Assembly (NCBI GenBank): GCA_013203595.1
Contig: JABMNT010000203.1
Coordinates: 1-60,914 of the forward strand
Length of the DNA stretch: 60,914 bases
Source: Rhodospirillales bacterium
Lineage (GTDB): Bacteria; Pseudomonadota; Alphaproteobacteria; Rhodospirillales; Casp-alpha2
Reading direction: 5' to 3'
Shown: positions 15,786-24,595 of the stretch, in pieces
How the letters are laid out: each line of letters starts with the position of its first letter
How positions within the stretch are numbered: the first letter of the stretch is position 1
Position numbers and translations under genes: made by a program
Notes under the pieces: model-generated
Told to the model about the DNA's origin: nothing
What the model saw: the letters and a program-made list of their open reading frames with translations, nothing else
The model's database searches: none

Positions 15786-17021
15786 TTACTCGGCTTTGGA
15801 AACGATACCGGCAAACCGCTTTTGCGCATCTTGCGGGGTAATGCTCGGGTCGTTAAAGAACTCGACAAACAGGTCGTTGATCTGGCCCAGAGAATCCGGC
15901 GTCATCAACTGATTGGGATCAGAAATGATGTTGCCCTTGGCCAGGATCGCCAGCCCTTTCTTCATGCAGTCATTGGCGGCGTTTAAATCAACATCGCCGC
16001 GCACCGGCAGGGAGCCCTTTTTCAGGTTGAAATTAACCTGCACTTCCTTGGACATCATCAGCGACGCCAGTTGACCCTGGGCCTTGGTTTTCTCGGGATC
16101 ATCCAGTTTCGGAAAATAGAAGGCATCACCTCCTGTTGAAATCACCTCGTTGGCGCCGAGACCCGGCAGACAGGAATAGTCCTTGCCGGCCACCTGTCCA
16201 GCGACCTGAAACTCGCCCTGCGCCCAGTCGCCCATGATCTGGCCACCGGCCTGACCGGTGATCACCATGTTGGTCGCCTGGTTCCAGTCCTGGACCTTGG
16301 ATTGTGAAGCCATCTTGCGGGCATTGTCGGCGGCGGCAAAGACTTTGGCGATCTCCGGTCCGGCCGCCAGTTTGGCATCCTTGTCCTTATAGACTTTCTG
16401 GAACACGTCCGGTCCGGCCAGCGCGACCATCAGCACAGCAAAGGCGCCGCTGGTCTGCCAGGACTGCTGACCCATGGCGAGGGGAATCTTGCCGGCCTTT
16501 TCCAGGGCCGGTGCGGCGGCGACAAATTCGTCCCAATTGGTCGGTACAGGAACACCGGCCTCCGCGAACGCCTTGTGCGACAGCCAGAGCCACTGCCAGG
16601 AATGAATATTTACCGGGACGCAGTAAATTTTGCCGTCCAGCGTGCAGCTATCCAAAAGCGAACTCGGATTTACAAGCTTGGCCCAGTTTCCGGCCTTGGC
16701 TTCCGCCGTCAGATCGCGCATCAATCCGGCTTCGACAAGTTCCTCAGCCTGGCGGCCGTGGTTGAACTGGGTGGCCGCCATCGGGTCTCCGCCGGTGATC
16801 CGGCTGATCATGATCGGACGGGCAACGCCGCCGGACCCGGCGATGGCGCCATCGACCCATTTGTTTCCGGTGGCATCAAAAGCCTTGGCAAATTCGGCGA
16901 CGGCGGCGGCTTCACCGCCGGATGTCCACCAGTGGGTGACTTCCAGTTCAACCGCCTGAGCGGCCGAAATCGGCAGGGCAAGGCAGGCAACCATTGCTAC
17001 AACACTTGAACGCATACGCAT
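15786..17021 (-). CDS. ABC transporter sugar-binding protein (family 1 extracellular SBP)
   Basis: The 411-residue protein begins with a Sec signal peptide (MRMRSSVVAMVACLALPISA, probable cleavage after AQA near residue 23). The mature start LEVTHWWTSGGEAAAVAEF is characteristic of CUT1 binding proteins, and the body has the usual GQAGGQIMGDWAQGEF hinge-region segment. It would bind a sugar in the periplasm and deliver it to the MalF/MalG-like permeases. The ATG at 17021 follows GGGAGA at normal spacing. It is the first gene of the operon, directly downstream of two palindromic operators. Confidence 0.93.
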   Translation of the reverse strand: MRMRSSVVAMVACLALPISAAQAVELEVTHWWTSGGEAAAVAEFAKAFDATGNKWVDGAIAGSGGVARPIMISRITGGDPMAATQFNHGRQAEELVEAGLMRDLTAEAKAGNWAKLVNPSSLLDSCTLDGKIYCVPVNIHSWQWLWLSHKAFAEAGVPVPTNWDEFVAAAPALEKAGKIPLAMGQQSWQTSGAFAVLMVALAGPDVFQKVYKDKDAKLAAGPEIAKVFAAADNARKMASQSKVQDWNQATNMVITGQAGGQIMGDWAQGEFQVAGQVAGKDYSCLPGLGANEVISTGGDAFYFPKLDDPEKTKAQGQLASLMMSKEVQVNFNLKKGSLPVRGDVDLNAANDCMKKGLAILAKGNIISDPNQLMTPDSLGQINDLFVEFFNDPSITPQDAQKRFAGIVSKAE

Positions 17022-17045
17022 ATGAGATCTCCCTTTAAATGTCGA

Positions 17046-17061
17046 ACTGCATTAGTGCAGT
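17046..17061. promoter_or_regulatory. Candidate LacI-family operator, proximal copy
   Basis: ACTGCA-TTAG-TGCAGT: 6-bp arms identical to those of the second palindrome, with a non-palindromic 4-bp centre. It lies 25 bp before the binding-protein start codon, centred at 17053.5, 32 bp from the centre of the distal copy. Confidence 0.72.
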
Positions 17062-17075
17062 ATTTATTTACTCCC

Positions 17076-17095
17076 TTACTGCAACGTTGCAGTAA
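17076..17095. promoter_or_regulatory. Candidate LacI-family operator, distal perfect palindrome
   Basis: TTACTGCAACGTTGCAGTAA is a perfect 20-bp palindrome with the central CG step typical of LacI/PurR-family operators. It sits between the sugar ABC operon (minus strand) and the LacI-type regulator gene (plus strand). Confidence 0.8.
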
Positions 17096-17457
17096 AATCA
17101 GGCTATTTGAATTTTTTTTAGAATGCAATCCCTGAATCAATCATTGCCAGGACTCGATGTAATTTTACTTGCGCGAGTTGTGGGCGTGTTATTAACACGT
17201 TACTAACACTCTATCACATTGAATATAAACGATTAAAATAACACTATATTCAAGGTTCCCCTTTCCGATTCAAATTTTTACCCATAAAACCACCTTCTCA
17301 ATGACCATGATAAATGAGGATATGGGAAAATTGAGCCTGTTCAATTTGGCCTATATCGTTATAGATTATCTCAGGAACCTCCGCCTTGGAGCCGGCGCAT
17401 ATATGTTGTCGGCCCTGCTTATTTTTTTATAAAACAGCCCTTTCCAAGGGGATGTTG

Positions 17458-18504
17458 ATGTTGCGTATTAGGACCCAGACCGTGCCCCAGGACCCGTCCC
17501 GTTTAACCGTAAAAGAACCGCTTCGCCCGACCCTGAAAACCATTGCCTTTATGACCGGACTGGGGGTGACCACGGTCTCCAAGGCCCTGAAAGATGCGCC
17601 CGACATCGGCAAGGCGACAAAAGCGCGGGTCCGGCTGGTGGCCAAGCAGATCGGCTACCGGCCTAACCGGGCGGGGGTTCGCCTGCGTACCGGAAAAACC
17701 AGTGTCATTGCGCTGGTGCTGAGCACCGAGGAATCGGTCATGGGTCTGACATCGCATCTTGTGCATGGCATCTCGGAAGTGCTGTCAGAGACCCAGTACC
17801 ATCTGGTGCTGACGCCCTATTCCTATTCGGGTGATCCCATGGAGCCGATCCGCTATATCACCGAAACGGCAGCCGCAGACGGCATTATCTTCTCAAGAAC
17901 CGAGCCCAATGATCCGCGCGTGCGTTATCTGGACGAGCGCGATTTTCCCTTTGCCACGCACGGGCGCACAGATATGGGGATTGACCATCCCTGGCATGAT
18001 TTCGATAACTGGCGGTTTGCCCGCGAAGCGGCGGAGCGCCTGATTTCGCTCGGGCGCCGGCGCCTGTCCCTGCTCGGGCCGCAATCGTCACTGACCTTCC
18101 ATCGCCATCTGACCGGCGGTTTCAGTGAGGGGATTCGCCACTCCAGTGTGGTTGAAGTGCCGCTTGCGGGGGTCAACCTCGATTACAGCCTTGACCAGCT
18201 GCGTGCATATATCATGCAGGTCATGTCTGGCCCTGAGCGTCCCGATGGCATCATTTGCTGTGCCGGCGGTGCCACCTTTGGACTGGTTGCCGGCATTGAA
18301 GCCGCCGGCCTTGAAGTCGGTAAGGATATTGACGTGGTTGCCAAACAATCGACCAACGTCCTGCCCTGGTTCCGGCCCCAGATCCAGGTGGTCAACGAGG
18401 ACATCCGCCATGCCGGGCGGGAACTGGCGATGGCCATTCTGAAGCGGATCGAAGGCCAGGATCCGAAAGGTCTGCAAAGCCTGAGCGCGCCGGTCTGGGG
18501 GTGA
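17458..18504 (+). CDS. LacI-family transcriptional regulator
   Basis: About 348 residues. An N-terminal helix-turn-helix (TLKTIAFMTGLGVTTVSKAL, about 25-44) is followed by the hinge helix region IGYRPNRAGVRLRTGKT and a periplasmic-binding-protein-like effector domain (VIALVLSTEESVMG ... DGIICCAGGATFGLVAGIEAAG). It differs from textbook LacI by a roughly 24-residue extension before the HTH. I chose the ATG at 17458 because AAGGGG precedes it by 6 bp; the frame is open further upstream. It should repress the divergent sugar operon through the palindromes at 17046-17095, with a sugar or its derivative as inducer. Confidence 0.9.
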   Translation: MLRIRTQTVPQDPSRLTVKEPLRPTLKTIAFMTGLGVTTVSKALKDAPDIGKATKARVRLVAKQIGYRPNRAGVRLRTGKTSVIALVLSTEESVMGLTSHLVHGISEVLSETQYHLVLTPYSYSGDPMEPIRYITETAAADGIIFSRTEPNDPRVRYLDERDFPFATHGRTDMGIDHPWHDFDNWRFAREAAERLISLGRRRLSLLGPQSSLTFHRHLTGGFSEGIRHSSVVEVPLAGVNLDYSLDQLRAYIMQVMSGPERPDGIICCAGGATFGLVAGIEAAGLEVGKDIDVVAKQSTNVLPWFRPQIQVVNEDIRHAGRELAMAILKRIEGQDPKGLQSLSAPVWG

Positions 18505-18511
18505 GCGTCCG

Positions 18512-19441
18512 TTGACTGCCGTTGCTCCGTCACCGTCCACCGCCTACCGCCGCCTGCAGCCCGGGCAAATCTCGAAACTGATGATCGCCCACCGCGATGG
18601 CAGCGGGAGCCGGGTAGTTTACACGACCGATGCGCTGATCGAGGCGCCAAACTGGACCGGTGACGGGCGGGCCCTGATCTACAACAACGACGGGCGACTG
18701 TTCAGGATATCTGTTGATGGCGGCGAAGGCCCCCACCTGATCAGTACCGCGCCTCTTGAAAACCTGAATAATGATCATTGTCTGTCGCCGGACGGGGCAA
18801 CGATCTACCTGTCGGCCAACGACGGACAGCTGTATGCGGTGCCGGTCGGTGGCGGAACAGCGGTACAGATTTCCACCCCTAAAGACCAAAAGCGCCGGTT
18901 TCGCCATTATCTGCACGGCGTTTCACCCGATGGCCGGAGCCTGGTTTATGTGGGTCTGGAAAAAACCGCAGCGGGACAGACGGTTACAAATATTTATAGC
19001 CAGCCGGTGGCCGGCGGCGATGACCGTCAATTGACCGATGGGTCCTGGCCCGTCGACGGGCCGGAATATTCAGCCGATGGCAACTGGATCTATTTCAATT
19101 CGGAACAGACGGCCCGGCGTGCCGGTGATGCCCAGATCTTTCGTATGGGCATTGATGGTTCCGGGGTTGAGCAACTGACCGACGATGCGCGGGTCAACTG
19201 GTTCCCGCATATGTCACCGGATGGCCAGACGGTTGTCTATCTCAGTTTTCCCGAGGCAACCATCGGTCATCCGGCGGATAAGCAGGTGATTGTCCGGACC
19301 ATGACACCCGATGGCACCCCACTGATTGATATCGATAGCTTTTGTGGCGGTCAGGGGACGATCAACGTTAATTCGTGGTCACCGGACAGCGCGCAGTTCG
19401 CCTATGTGGCCTATCCCTTCGAGAGGCTGGATCCAGCATAA
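18512..19441 (+). CDS. TolB-like beta-propeller (PD40 repeat) protein
   Basis: The 309 residues contain several PD40/WD40-like blades: APNWTGDGRALIYNN, NNDHCLSPDGATIYLS, HGVSPDGRSLVYVG, GPEYSADGNWIYFNS, FPHMSPDGQTVVYLS and WSPDSAQFAYVAY. This repeat occurs in TolB and oligogalacturonide-lyase-like proteins. There is no signal peptide, unlike TolB, so it is predicted cytosolic. The start is a TTG at 18512 after GGGGGTGAG; no in-frame ATG or GTG is near. It lies 7 bp after the regulator gene and is probably cotranscribed with it. The function is unknown; a sugar lyase-like or sensory role would fit the locus. Confidence 0.75.
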   Translation: MTAVAPSPSTAYRRLQPGQISKLMIAHRDGSGSRVVYTTDALIEAPNWTGDGRALIYNNDGRLFRISVDGGEGPHLISTAPLENLNNDHCLSPDGATIYLSANDGQLYAVPVGGGTAVQISTPKDQKRRFRHYLHGVSPDGRSLVYVGLEKTAAGQTVTNIYSQPVAGGDDRQLTDGSWPVDGPEYSADGNWIYFNSEQTARRAGDAQIFRMGIDGSGVEQLTDDARVNWFPHMSPDGQTVVYLSFPEATIGHPADKQVIVRTMTPDGTPLIDIDSFCGGQGTINVNSWSPDSAQFAYVAYPFERLDPA

Positions 19442-19450
19442 AGCCGGCAC

Positions 19451-20104
19451 TTATGAAGCCTCACTGCGGGCCGCCCAGAGCATCCCGCGCTGCAGGATTG
19501 TTTTCATCTGCGGCACGTCAAATTCTGCGGCCACGTGGCCCAGCGACGAATAAAACACCCGTCCCCTGCCGAACCGGCGTTTCCAGACCACCGGCATTTC
19601 AACCTGTGCCGTGCATGGTGCGTGTTCACCGGAAAACGTTGTCGTCGCCAGCACCTCGTTGGAGGGGTCCACGTGCATGTAATATTGCTCGGACCGATAA
19701 TCGAAATCGGCAAGCCCGGCCATCAGCGGATCATCGGGGCGGCTTATGTGGACCCGGTAGTCAATGATATTGCCGGGATGGGCGACCCATTGGCCACCGA
19801 CCATGAACTGGTAATCAACGGCGTTGCGAAAAGAGTCTCCCATGCCGCCATGAAACCCGGCAAGGCCAACCCCGCCATCGACGGCAGCAACCAGATTGCT
19901 GAGGGCTTCTTTGCTGATTTCCGCCTGGGTAATGATCGGCACGATCAGGTCAAACCGGTCAAGCGCGGGGTCAGCAAAGGCCTCCGTTGAATTTTCCACA
20001 GAAACCGCCAGGCCTTCTGACTGGAGGATGGCGGCAACCACTTTGGCACAGGCCTCCGGTTCGTGGCCCTGCCAGCCGCCCCATACGATTAACGCCTTCT
20101 GCAT
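19451..20104 (-). CDS. ThuA-like domain protein
   Basis: The 217 residues match the ThuA/trehalose-utilisation fold, a class I glutamine amidotransferase-like domain. Key segments are ALIVWGGWQGHEPEA at the N-terminus, the GLAGFHGGMGDSFR nucleophile-elbow-like region where ThuA proteins have His rather than Cys, and VVWKRRFGRGRVFYSSLGH near the end. In rhizobia ThuA works with ThuB, a Gfo/Idh/MocA dehydrogenase, in trehalose or related disaccharide catabolism. A Gfo/Idh/MocA gene is present in this locus. It is convergent with the propeller gene, with 9 bp between them. AAGGAATGATCC precedes the ATG. Confidence 0.85.
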   Translation of the reverse strand: MQKALIVWGGWQGHEPEACAKVVAAILQSEGLAVSVENSTEAFADPALDRFDLIVPIITQAEISKEALSNLVAAVDGGVGLAGFHGGMGDSFRNAVDYQFMVGGQWVAHPGNIIDYRVHISRPDDPLMAGLADFDYRSEQYYMHVDPSNEVLATTTFSGEHAPCTAQVEMPVVWKRRFGRGRVFYSSLGHVAAEFDVPQMKTILQRGMLWAARSEAS

Positions 20105-20228
20105 GGATCATTCCTTCCCCATAAAACCGCCGGCAGGTTAGGGGATCGGATTGCATTTATCCAGAGAGATCCTTCCCTGTACTGCGCTAACTTAACGCCG
20201 CTGGTCCCCGGTTTCTGCCCAGGCGCCC

Positions 20229-21848
20229 TTATAGTTCGCCTATCCCCGGCGATATATTGCGGCCCCGGTTGAGCGGGAAGGTGCCGGATTTGGGCGGTGG
20301 CGGCGCTGCGCGTTGCGGACAATTGCGCCGGTCACACAGCTGGCAGGCGACGCCGACCGGCACGGCAAGCTGCGGGGCGTCGAGATTGAGCCCGTCCGAA
20401 TAGGTCATCTGTCCGGCGAAGGAAATTTCACAGCCGATACAGATCGAATAAGCGGTGCCGGGATGGCCATAGGCCAGACTCGGCTTGGTCGAGGTTCTGG
20501 CAATTGAAAAGTACTGACTGCCATCCGGCATTTGGCTGATTTGCGAACGGATGACACCCGGTGTCAAAAGCGCCTGATGCATGATCCAGCGCGGGCAGGC
20601 GCTGCCATAGCGGGGAATTCGCAAACCCGATGCACTGAACCGCTTCGAGATGTTTCCGGCCAGGTCCACGCGGATCAGATGCAGGGGAATGCCGGCGGCA
20701 CTGGGGCTTCTGAGTGTTGTCAGGCGATGGCAGATTTGCTCGAAACTTGCCGAAAACCGCTGTTGCAGCAACTCGATATTGTAGCGGCAATCGGTTGCGG
20801 CGGCCAGAAATTCCGAATAGGGCAGCAGGCAGGCGCCGGCAAAATAATTGGCCAGCGCCGCCTTGCCGCGGACCCGGGCGGCCTCTGTTGTCAGGGTTTT
20901 CGACTGCACCAGTTGCTCGAGAACCGATGTGTAGGACAACTGGCCGACCAACAGGGCCAGGTGGAAATTGATGCTGGGTCCGGGCAGCGACATGGACAGA
21001 ATAAGATGGCGCCGGGTTTCATCATAAAAAGACGCACCGCTGTCCTCGCTCACATCGCCGGCGATTTCCACACTGACACCATGCCGCTCCTGCAGAAAGG
21101 CGACCAGCCGGGCGCGGACCGAGACACTGTCCAGCCCGGCGTCCCGACGCAGATCCTGGGCGGCGTCTTCCAGTTCGGGAAAAAAATTGTTATGGGCCTG
21201 GAGAAAATCGGAAACCGCTTCCTGTGGGGTCATGTCGGCGATCGCACCGACCAGACCCTCACCGGAGACAACCTCAAGCATGGCATTGACGGTGGCGCTC
21301 AGGCTTTCACTTTCGTCGAGAACAATCTTGTGGAAATTCTGGCGCTCGTCGGGGCTCAGGTCGGCATTGTCGTGGAGGATTTCTGAAAACGAAACAATCG
21401 AGGTCAGCAGGGTGCGCAGCCGGTGGATATTGCTCGACAGCAGGGGGTCCTGCGCCAGCCGCTCGATCAGGACCTGATAGTCCTCCATGAAATTTCGATA
21501 GGCCCCGTAGGTCTTGGTCAGGGCATCACAAAGTGCCGGCGAGCTGGCAACCAGCTCGCCAATGTCACCGTCCCTGAAGTCCATGGGCTCAAACATGGGG
21601 TCCTTCAGGATTTCTGTTAACTCAGCAATTTTCTGGCCTTCATGCTGCTGCGAGAAAGCCTGCAATGAAATATTCAGTATATCGCTGATACGCAACAGCA
21701 GCGATACCGTCAAATTGCGCTGGTTATGTTCAATCAGGTTCAGATAACTGGCGGAAATGCCCAGTTTCGTCGCCAGTTCGGTCTGAGTCATGCCCCGGTC
21801 TTTGCGCAGGGTTCGCAGTTTGTTGCCGACGACTGGATTTTTTGCCAT
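20229..21848 (-). CDS. XRE-family ScfR/PrpR-type regulator with HisKA-like insert
   Basis: The 539 residues have an N-terminal XRE helix-turn-helix (MTQTELATKLGISASYLNLIE, about 20-40), a middle helical module (about 130-190), an ImmA/IrrE-like region (about 290-400; the HExxH metal motif is replaced by NFHLALLVG), and a C-terminal DUF2083-type domain with C-x2-C (ICIGCEI) and CQLCDRRNC motifs. This architecture is that of the short-chain fatty acyl regulators (RamB/PrpR/PccR-like) that sense acyl-CoAs. The middle module has IHRLRTLLTSIVSFSEIL, strongly resembling a histidine-kinase H-box helix. The gene is divergent from the Liv-type importer genes. Confidence 0.85.
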   Translation of the reverse strand: MAKNPVVGNKLRTLRKDRGMTQTELATKLGISASYLNLIEHNQRNLTVSLLLRISDILNISLQAFSQQHEGQKIAELTEILKDPMFEPMDFRDGDIGELVASSPALCDALTKTYGAYRNFMEDYQVLIERLAQDPLLSSNIHRLRTLLTSIVSFSEILHDNADLSPDERQNFHKIVLDESESLSATVNAMLEVVSGEGLVGAIADMTPQEAVSDFLQAHNNFFPELEDAAQDLRRDAGLDSVSVRARLVAFLQERHGVSVEIAGDVSEDSGASFYDETRRHLILSMSLPGPSINFHLALLVGQLSYTSVLEQLVQSKTLTTEAARVRGKAALANYFAGACLLPYSEFLAAATDCRYNIELLQQRFSASFEQICHRLTTLRSPSAAGIPLHLIRVDLAGNISKRFSASGLRIPRYGSACPRWIMHQALLTPGVIRSQISQMPDGSQYFSIARTSTKPSLAYGHPGTAYSICIGCEISFAGQMTYSDGLNLDAPQLAVPVGVACQLCDRRNCPQRAAPPPPKSGTFPLNRGRNISPGIGEL

Positions 21849-22125
21849 TTTCCAAGGGTCCGTTTCGGGTTTAAGAAATTTACAAGATTTATAAAATTAC
21901 AAAATTTATATTTTCAAATTAACATAAAAACATCATTACTTTCAATATCTTATTGCTATGTGTAGGGACTTTGTGAAATTTTGACCACCTATTCAGGCAG
22001 ATATTTTAAAATAATAATGGAAAGTCGGCTTGAACATTTGGGACGCAACGGCCTTTGGGAGATGATAAGGGCTGGTTGTGTCTTGGCAGACCGTTTCGAT
22101 GGTCACAACATTGACAGGAAAAAAC
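21849..22125. promoter_or_regulatory. AT-rich divergent region between ScfR-type regulator and Liv-type importer
   Basis: 277 bp without a gene. The 60 bp next to the regulator are very AT-rich, with repeated TTTACAA/TTTATAA/TTACAAA units at 21888-21910 roughly one helical turn apart. These could be binding sites for the adjacent regulator, though they do not match the TTTGCAAA-type motif known for RamB/PccR relatives exactly. Promoters for both directions must lie here. Confidence 0.35.
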
Positions 22126-23469
22126 ATGACCGATTTTACTAAGTTCGATCGCCGTCAAGTTCTCAAATTTGGCGCAGCGGGTGCTGCAACGTTAGGTGCC
22201 GCCCCTCTCATCTTCTCAAAAAATGCCTGGGCAGAAACCTTTCGCAACGATCCCGGCAGCAAGAAATCCGTGACCCTCGGCTTTAACGTGCCACAGACCG
22301 GTGCCTATGCGGATGAGGGTGCCGACGAGTTGCGCGCCTACAAACTAGCCGTCAAGCATCTGAACGGCGAAGGCGACGGCGGCATGCTGAACACCTTCAC
22401 GCCGTCGACGCTCAAGGGTAACGGCATTCTCGGTAAAAAAGTCGAGTTCACCACCGGTGATACGCAGACCAAATCAGATGCTGCACGGGCATCTGCCAAG
22501 CGGATGATCGAAAAAGACGGTGCGCTGATGATTACCGGTGGATCGTCCTCCGGTGTGGCTGTTGCTGTACAGGGCCTGTGCCAGGAATCCGGCATCATCT
22601 TCATGGCCGGTCTGACCCACTCCAACGACACAACGGGTAAAGACAAGCGCCGCTATGGCTTCCGTCACTTCTTCAACGCCTATATGTCCGGTGCCGCCCT
22701 CGGCCCCGTGCTCAAGAAGGAATACGGTACAGAGCGTCGCGCCTATCATCTGACCGCTGACTACACCTGGGGTTGGACGCAAGAAGAATCCATGCGTAAA
22801 TTTACCGAAGAAATGGGCTGGGAAACAGTAGCCGCCGTTAAAACACCGGTTGGTGCAGGTGACTTCTCCCAGTACATCACGCCGGTTCTGAACTCGGGCG
22901 CAGACGTTCTTATCCTCAACCATTACGGCAAGGATATGATCAACTCGCTGACCCAGGCTGTTCAGTTCGGTCTGCGTGACAAGCAAGTCAACGGCAAGAA
23001 CTTCGAAATCGTTGTTCCGCTGTTCTCGCGTCTGATGGCACAGGGTGCAGGCGATAACATCAAAGGCATTCTCGGTTCCACCAACTGGAACTGGTCGCTG
23101 CAGGATGAAGGTTCAAAAGCCTTTGTTAAATCCTTCGGTGCAGAATACGGCAACCCGCCGTCGATGGCGGCGCATACCTGCTATGTTCAGACATTGCTTT
23201 ATGCCAACGCCTGTGAACAGGCCGGCACGTTCTATCCGCCGGAAGTTATCAAGTCGCTGGAAGGCTTCAAGTTCGACGGTATGGGCAATGGTCCGACTGA
23301 ATACCGGGCTGAAGATCACCAGTGCTTCAAGGATGTTCTGGTCGTGCGCGGAAAGCAGGAGCCATCGTCCCAGTTTGACCTGCTTGAGGTTGTTGAAGTA
23401 ACACCTCGCGCTCAGGTCGAGTACGATGCCAAAATATTTGGTGGTGAACTAGGCCCCTATAAGGTCTAA
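22126..23469 (+). CDS. ABC transporter substrate-binding protein (HAAT/Liv family), Tat-exported
   Basis: The 447-residue protein begins with a twin-arginine signal (FDRRQVLKFGAAGAATLG). The mature domain is a type I periplasmic-binding fold of the amino acid/amide family: VTLGFNVPQTGAYADEGADE at the start and VQGLCQESGIIFMAGLTHSNDTT mid-protein. The ATG at 22126 follows AGGAAA. It heads the order SBP, LivH, LivM, LivG, LivF. The pocket specificity cannot be read; amino acids, urea, short amides or carboxylates are all known for the family. Codon choice is more biased than in the permeases, consistent with high expression. Confidence 0.92.
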   Translation: MTDFTKFDRRQVLKFGAAGAATLGAAPLIFSKNAWAETFRNDPGSKKSVTLGFNVPQTGAYADEGADELRAYKLAVKHLNGEGDGGMLNTFTPSTLKGNGILGKKVEFTTGDTQTKSDAARASAKRMIEKDGALMITGGSSSGVAVAVQGLCQESGIIFMAGLTHSNDTTGKDKRRYGFRHFFNAYMSGAALGPVLKKEYGTERRAYHLTADYTWGWTQEESMRKFTEEMGWETVAAVKTPVGAGDFSQYITPVLNSGADVLILNHYGKDMINSLTQAVQFGLRDKQVNGKNFEIVVPLFSRLMAQGAGDNIKGILGSTNWNWSLQDEGSKAFVKSFGAEYGNPPSMAAHTCYVQTLLYANACEQAGTFYPPEVIKSLEGFKFDGMGNGPTEYRAEDHQCFKDVLVVRGKQEPSSQFDLLEVVEVTPRAQVEYDAKIFGGELGPYKV

Positions 23470-23480
23470 TACAAACTTCA

Positions 23481-23522
23481 ATTGGGCAGATGGTCTTGAT
23501 TGGCTGTCTGCCCAATATTTTT
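23481..23522 (+). terminator. Terminator/attenuator hairpin after the SBP gene
   Basis: ATTGGGCAGA (23481-23490) pairs perfectly with TCTGCCCAAT (23507-23516) and is followed by ATTTTT (23517-23522). It lies 11 bp after the SBP stop and before the permease genes. It is probably leaky, giving more binding protein than membrane subunits. Confidence 0.85.
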
Positions 23523-23577
23523 GACCTAAAGAATGACGAATGCCCGATGAAAAACTGGGCATCATTGGTGGATCACG

Positions 23578-24594
23578 ATGGACGCAATCTTAATTCAAAT
23601 CCTCAATGGAGTTGATAAAGGGGCCGCTTATGCATTGATTGCGTTGGGCCTCACATTGGTTTTTGGAACCCTTGGCATCGTCAATTTTGCACATGGCGCC
23701 CTGTTTATGCTGGGTGCCTTCTGTTCGGTGACGTTCAACAAGCTGCTGACCCTTTCGGTCAAGGTGAAAGACGAGGGGGTGACCCTGTTTGAGGCCTTCA
23801 AGGAAGAGCCCTACCTGAAGATATGGTTCGGTGATACGGGGCTGGCCATTATCGATTATTCGGTTCCCTTATCCATCCTGATGGCGATCCCGGTGATGAT
23901 CCTGGTCGGTTATGTGATGGAACGGGGTCTGATCCAGCATTTTTACAAACGCGCCCACGCCGACCAGATTCTGGTTACCTTCGGTCTGGCTATTGTTCTG
24001 CAGGAAATTGTCAAGGCGACCTTCGGCGCCAATCCGATTCCACAACCACCTCCGGAAATTGTTGCCGGCAGCGCCAATGTGGGGCTGTGGCTGGGGCTCG
24101 GTGAGTCTGTTGTCTATCCCTGGTGGCGCCTCATCTACCTGGTGTTTTCCGGGGCCGTTATCTTTGCCGTCTTTGCCTTCCTGCAGTTTACCACCTATGG
24201 CATGGTCGTGCGGGCCGGCATGCGCGACCGTGAGACGGTTGGTCTGCTGGGCATCAATATTGAAAAACGCTTTACCATTGTGTTTGCCTTGGCCGCCGTC
24301 GTCGCCGGTGTCGCCGGTGTGATGTATACACCTATTCTGCCGCCCGATTTTCACATGGGCATGGATTTTCTGGTGTTGTCTTTTGTGGTTGTTGTGGTTG
24401 GCGGCATGGGCTCGCTGGGCGGCGCCGTGGCGGCCGGGTTCCTGTTGGGCATTGTCCAGTCCTTCGCATCAATGAACGAAGTCAAAGAAATATTCCCGGG
24501 TATCGATCAGATTATTATTTATTTGGTCGCGGTGGCTATTCTGCTGGTTCGTCCACGCGGGTTGCTGGGCCGTACCGGCGTGATGGAAGATTAA
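23578..24594 (+). CDS. livH: Liv-type ABC transporter permease (LivH-like)
   Basis: A 338-residue polytopic membrane protein. The N-terminal segment [38 protein letters not shown] is the LivH signature, and residues about 250-320 hold the [24 protein letters not shown] and [19 protein letters not shown] helices. A soluble loop of about 30 residues (50-90) is longer than in E. coli LivH. It forms the translocation pore with the LivM-like protein. It begins about 60 bp after the attenuator hairpin and one base separates it from the next gene. Confidence 0.92.
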   Translation: MDAILIQILNGVDKGAAYALIALGLTLVFGTLGIVNFAHGALFMLGAFCSVTFNKLLTLSVKVKDEGVTLFEAFKEEPYLKIWFGDTGLAIIDYSVPLSILMAIPVMILVGYVMERGLIQHFYKRAHADQILVTFGLAIVLQEIVKATFGANPIPQPPPEIVAGSANVGLWLGLGESVVYPWWRLIYLVFSGAVIFAVFAFLQFTTYGMVVRAGMRDRETVGLLGINIEKRFTIVFALAAVVAGVAGVMYTPILPPDFHMGMDFLVLSFVVVVVGGMGSLGGAVAAGFLLGIVQSFASMNEVKEIFPGIDQIIIYLVAVAILLVRPRGLLGRTGVMED

Positions 24595-24595
24595 A

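Larger units (their letters stand above)
17022..17457. promoter_or_regulatory. Divergent promoter region of the sugar locus
   Basis: 436 bp without a gene. The end nearest the binding-protein gene holds two operator palindromes. The remainder (about 17100-17450) is AT-rich and would carry the outward promoters for the ABC operon and the regulator. No second operator pair is seen next to the regulator gene, so autoregulation, if any, would act from the same two sites. I see no small gene here. Confidence 0.6.
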
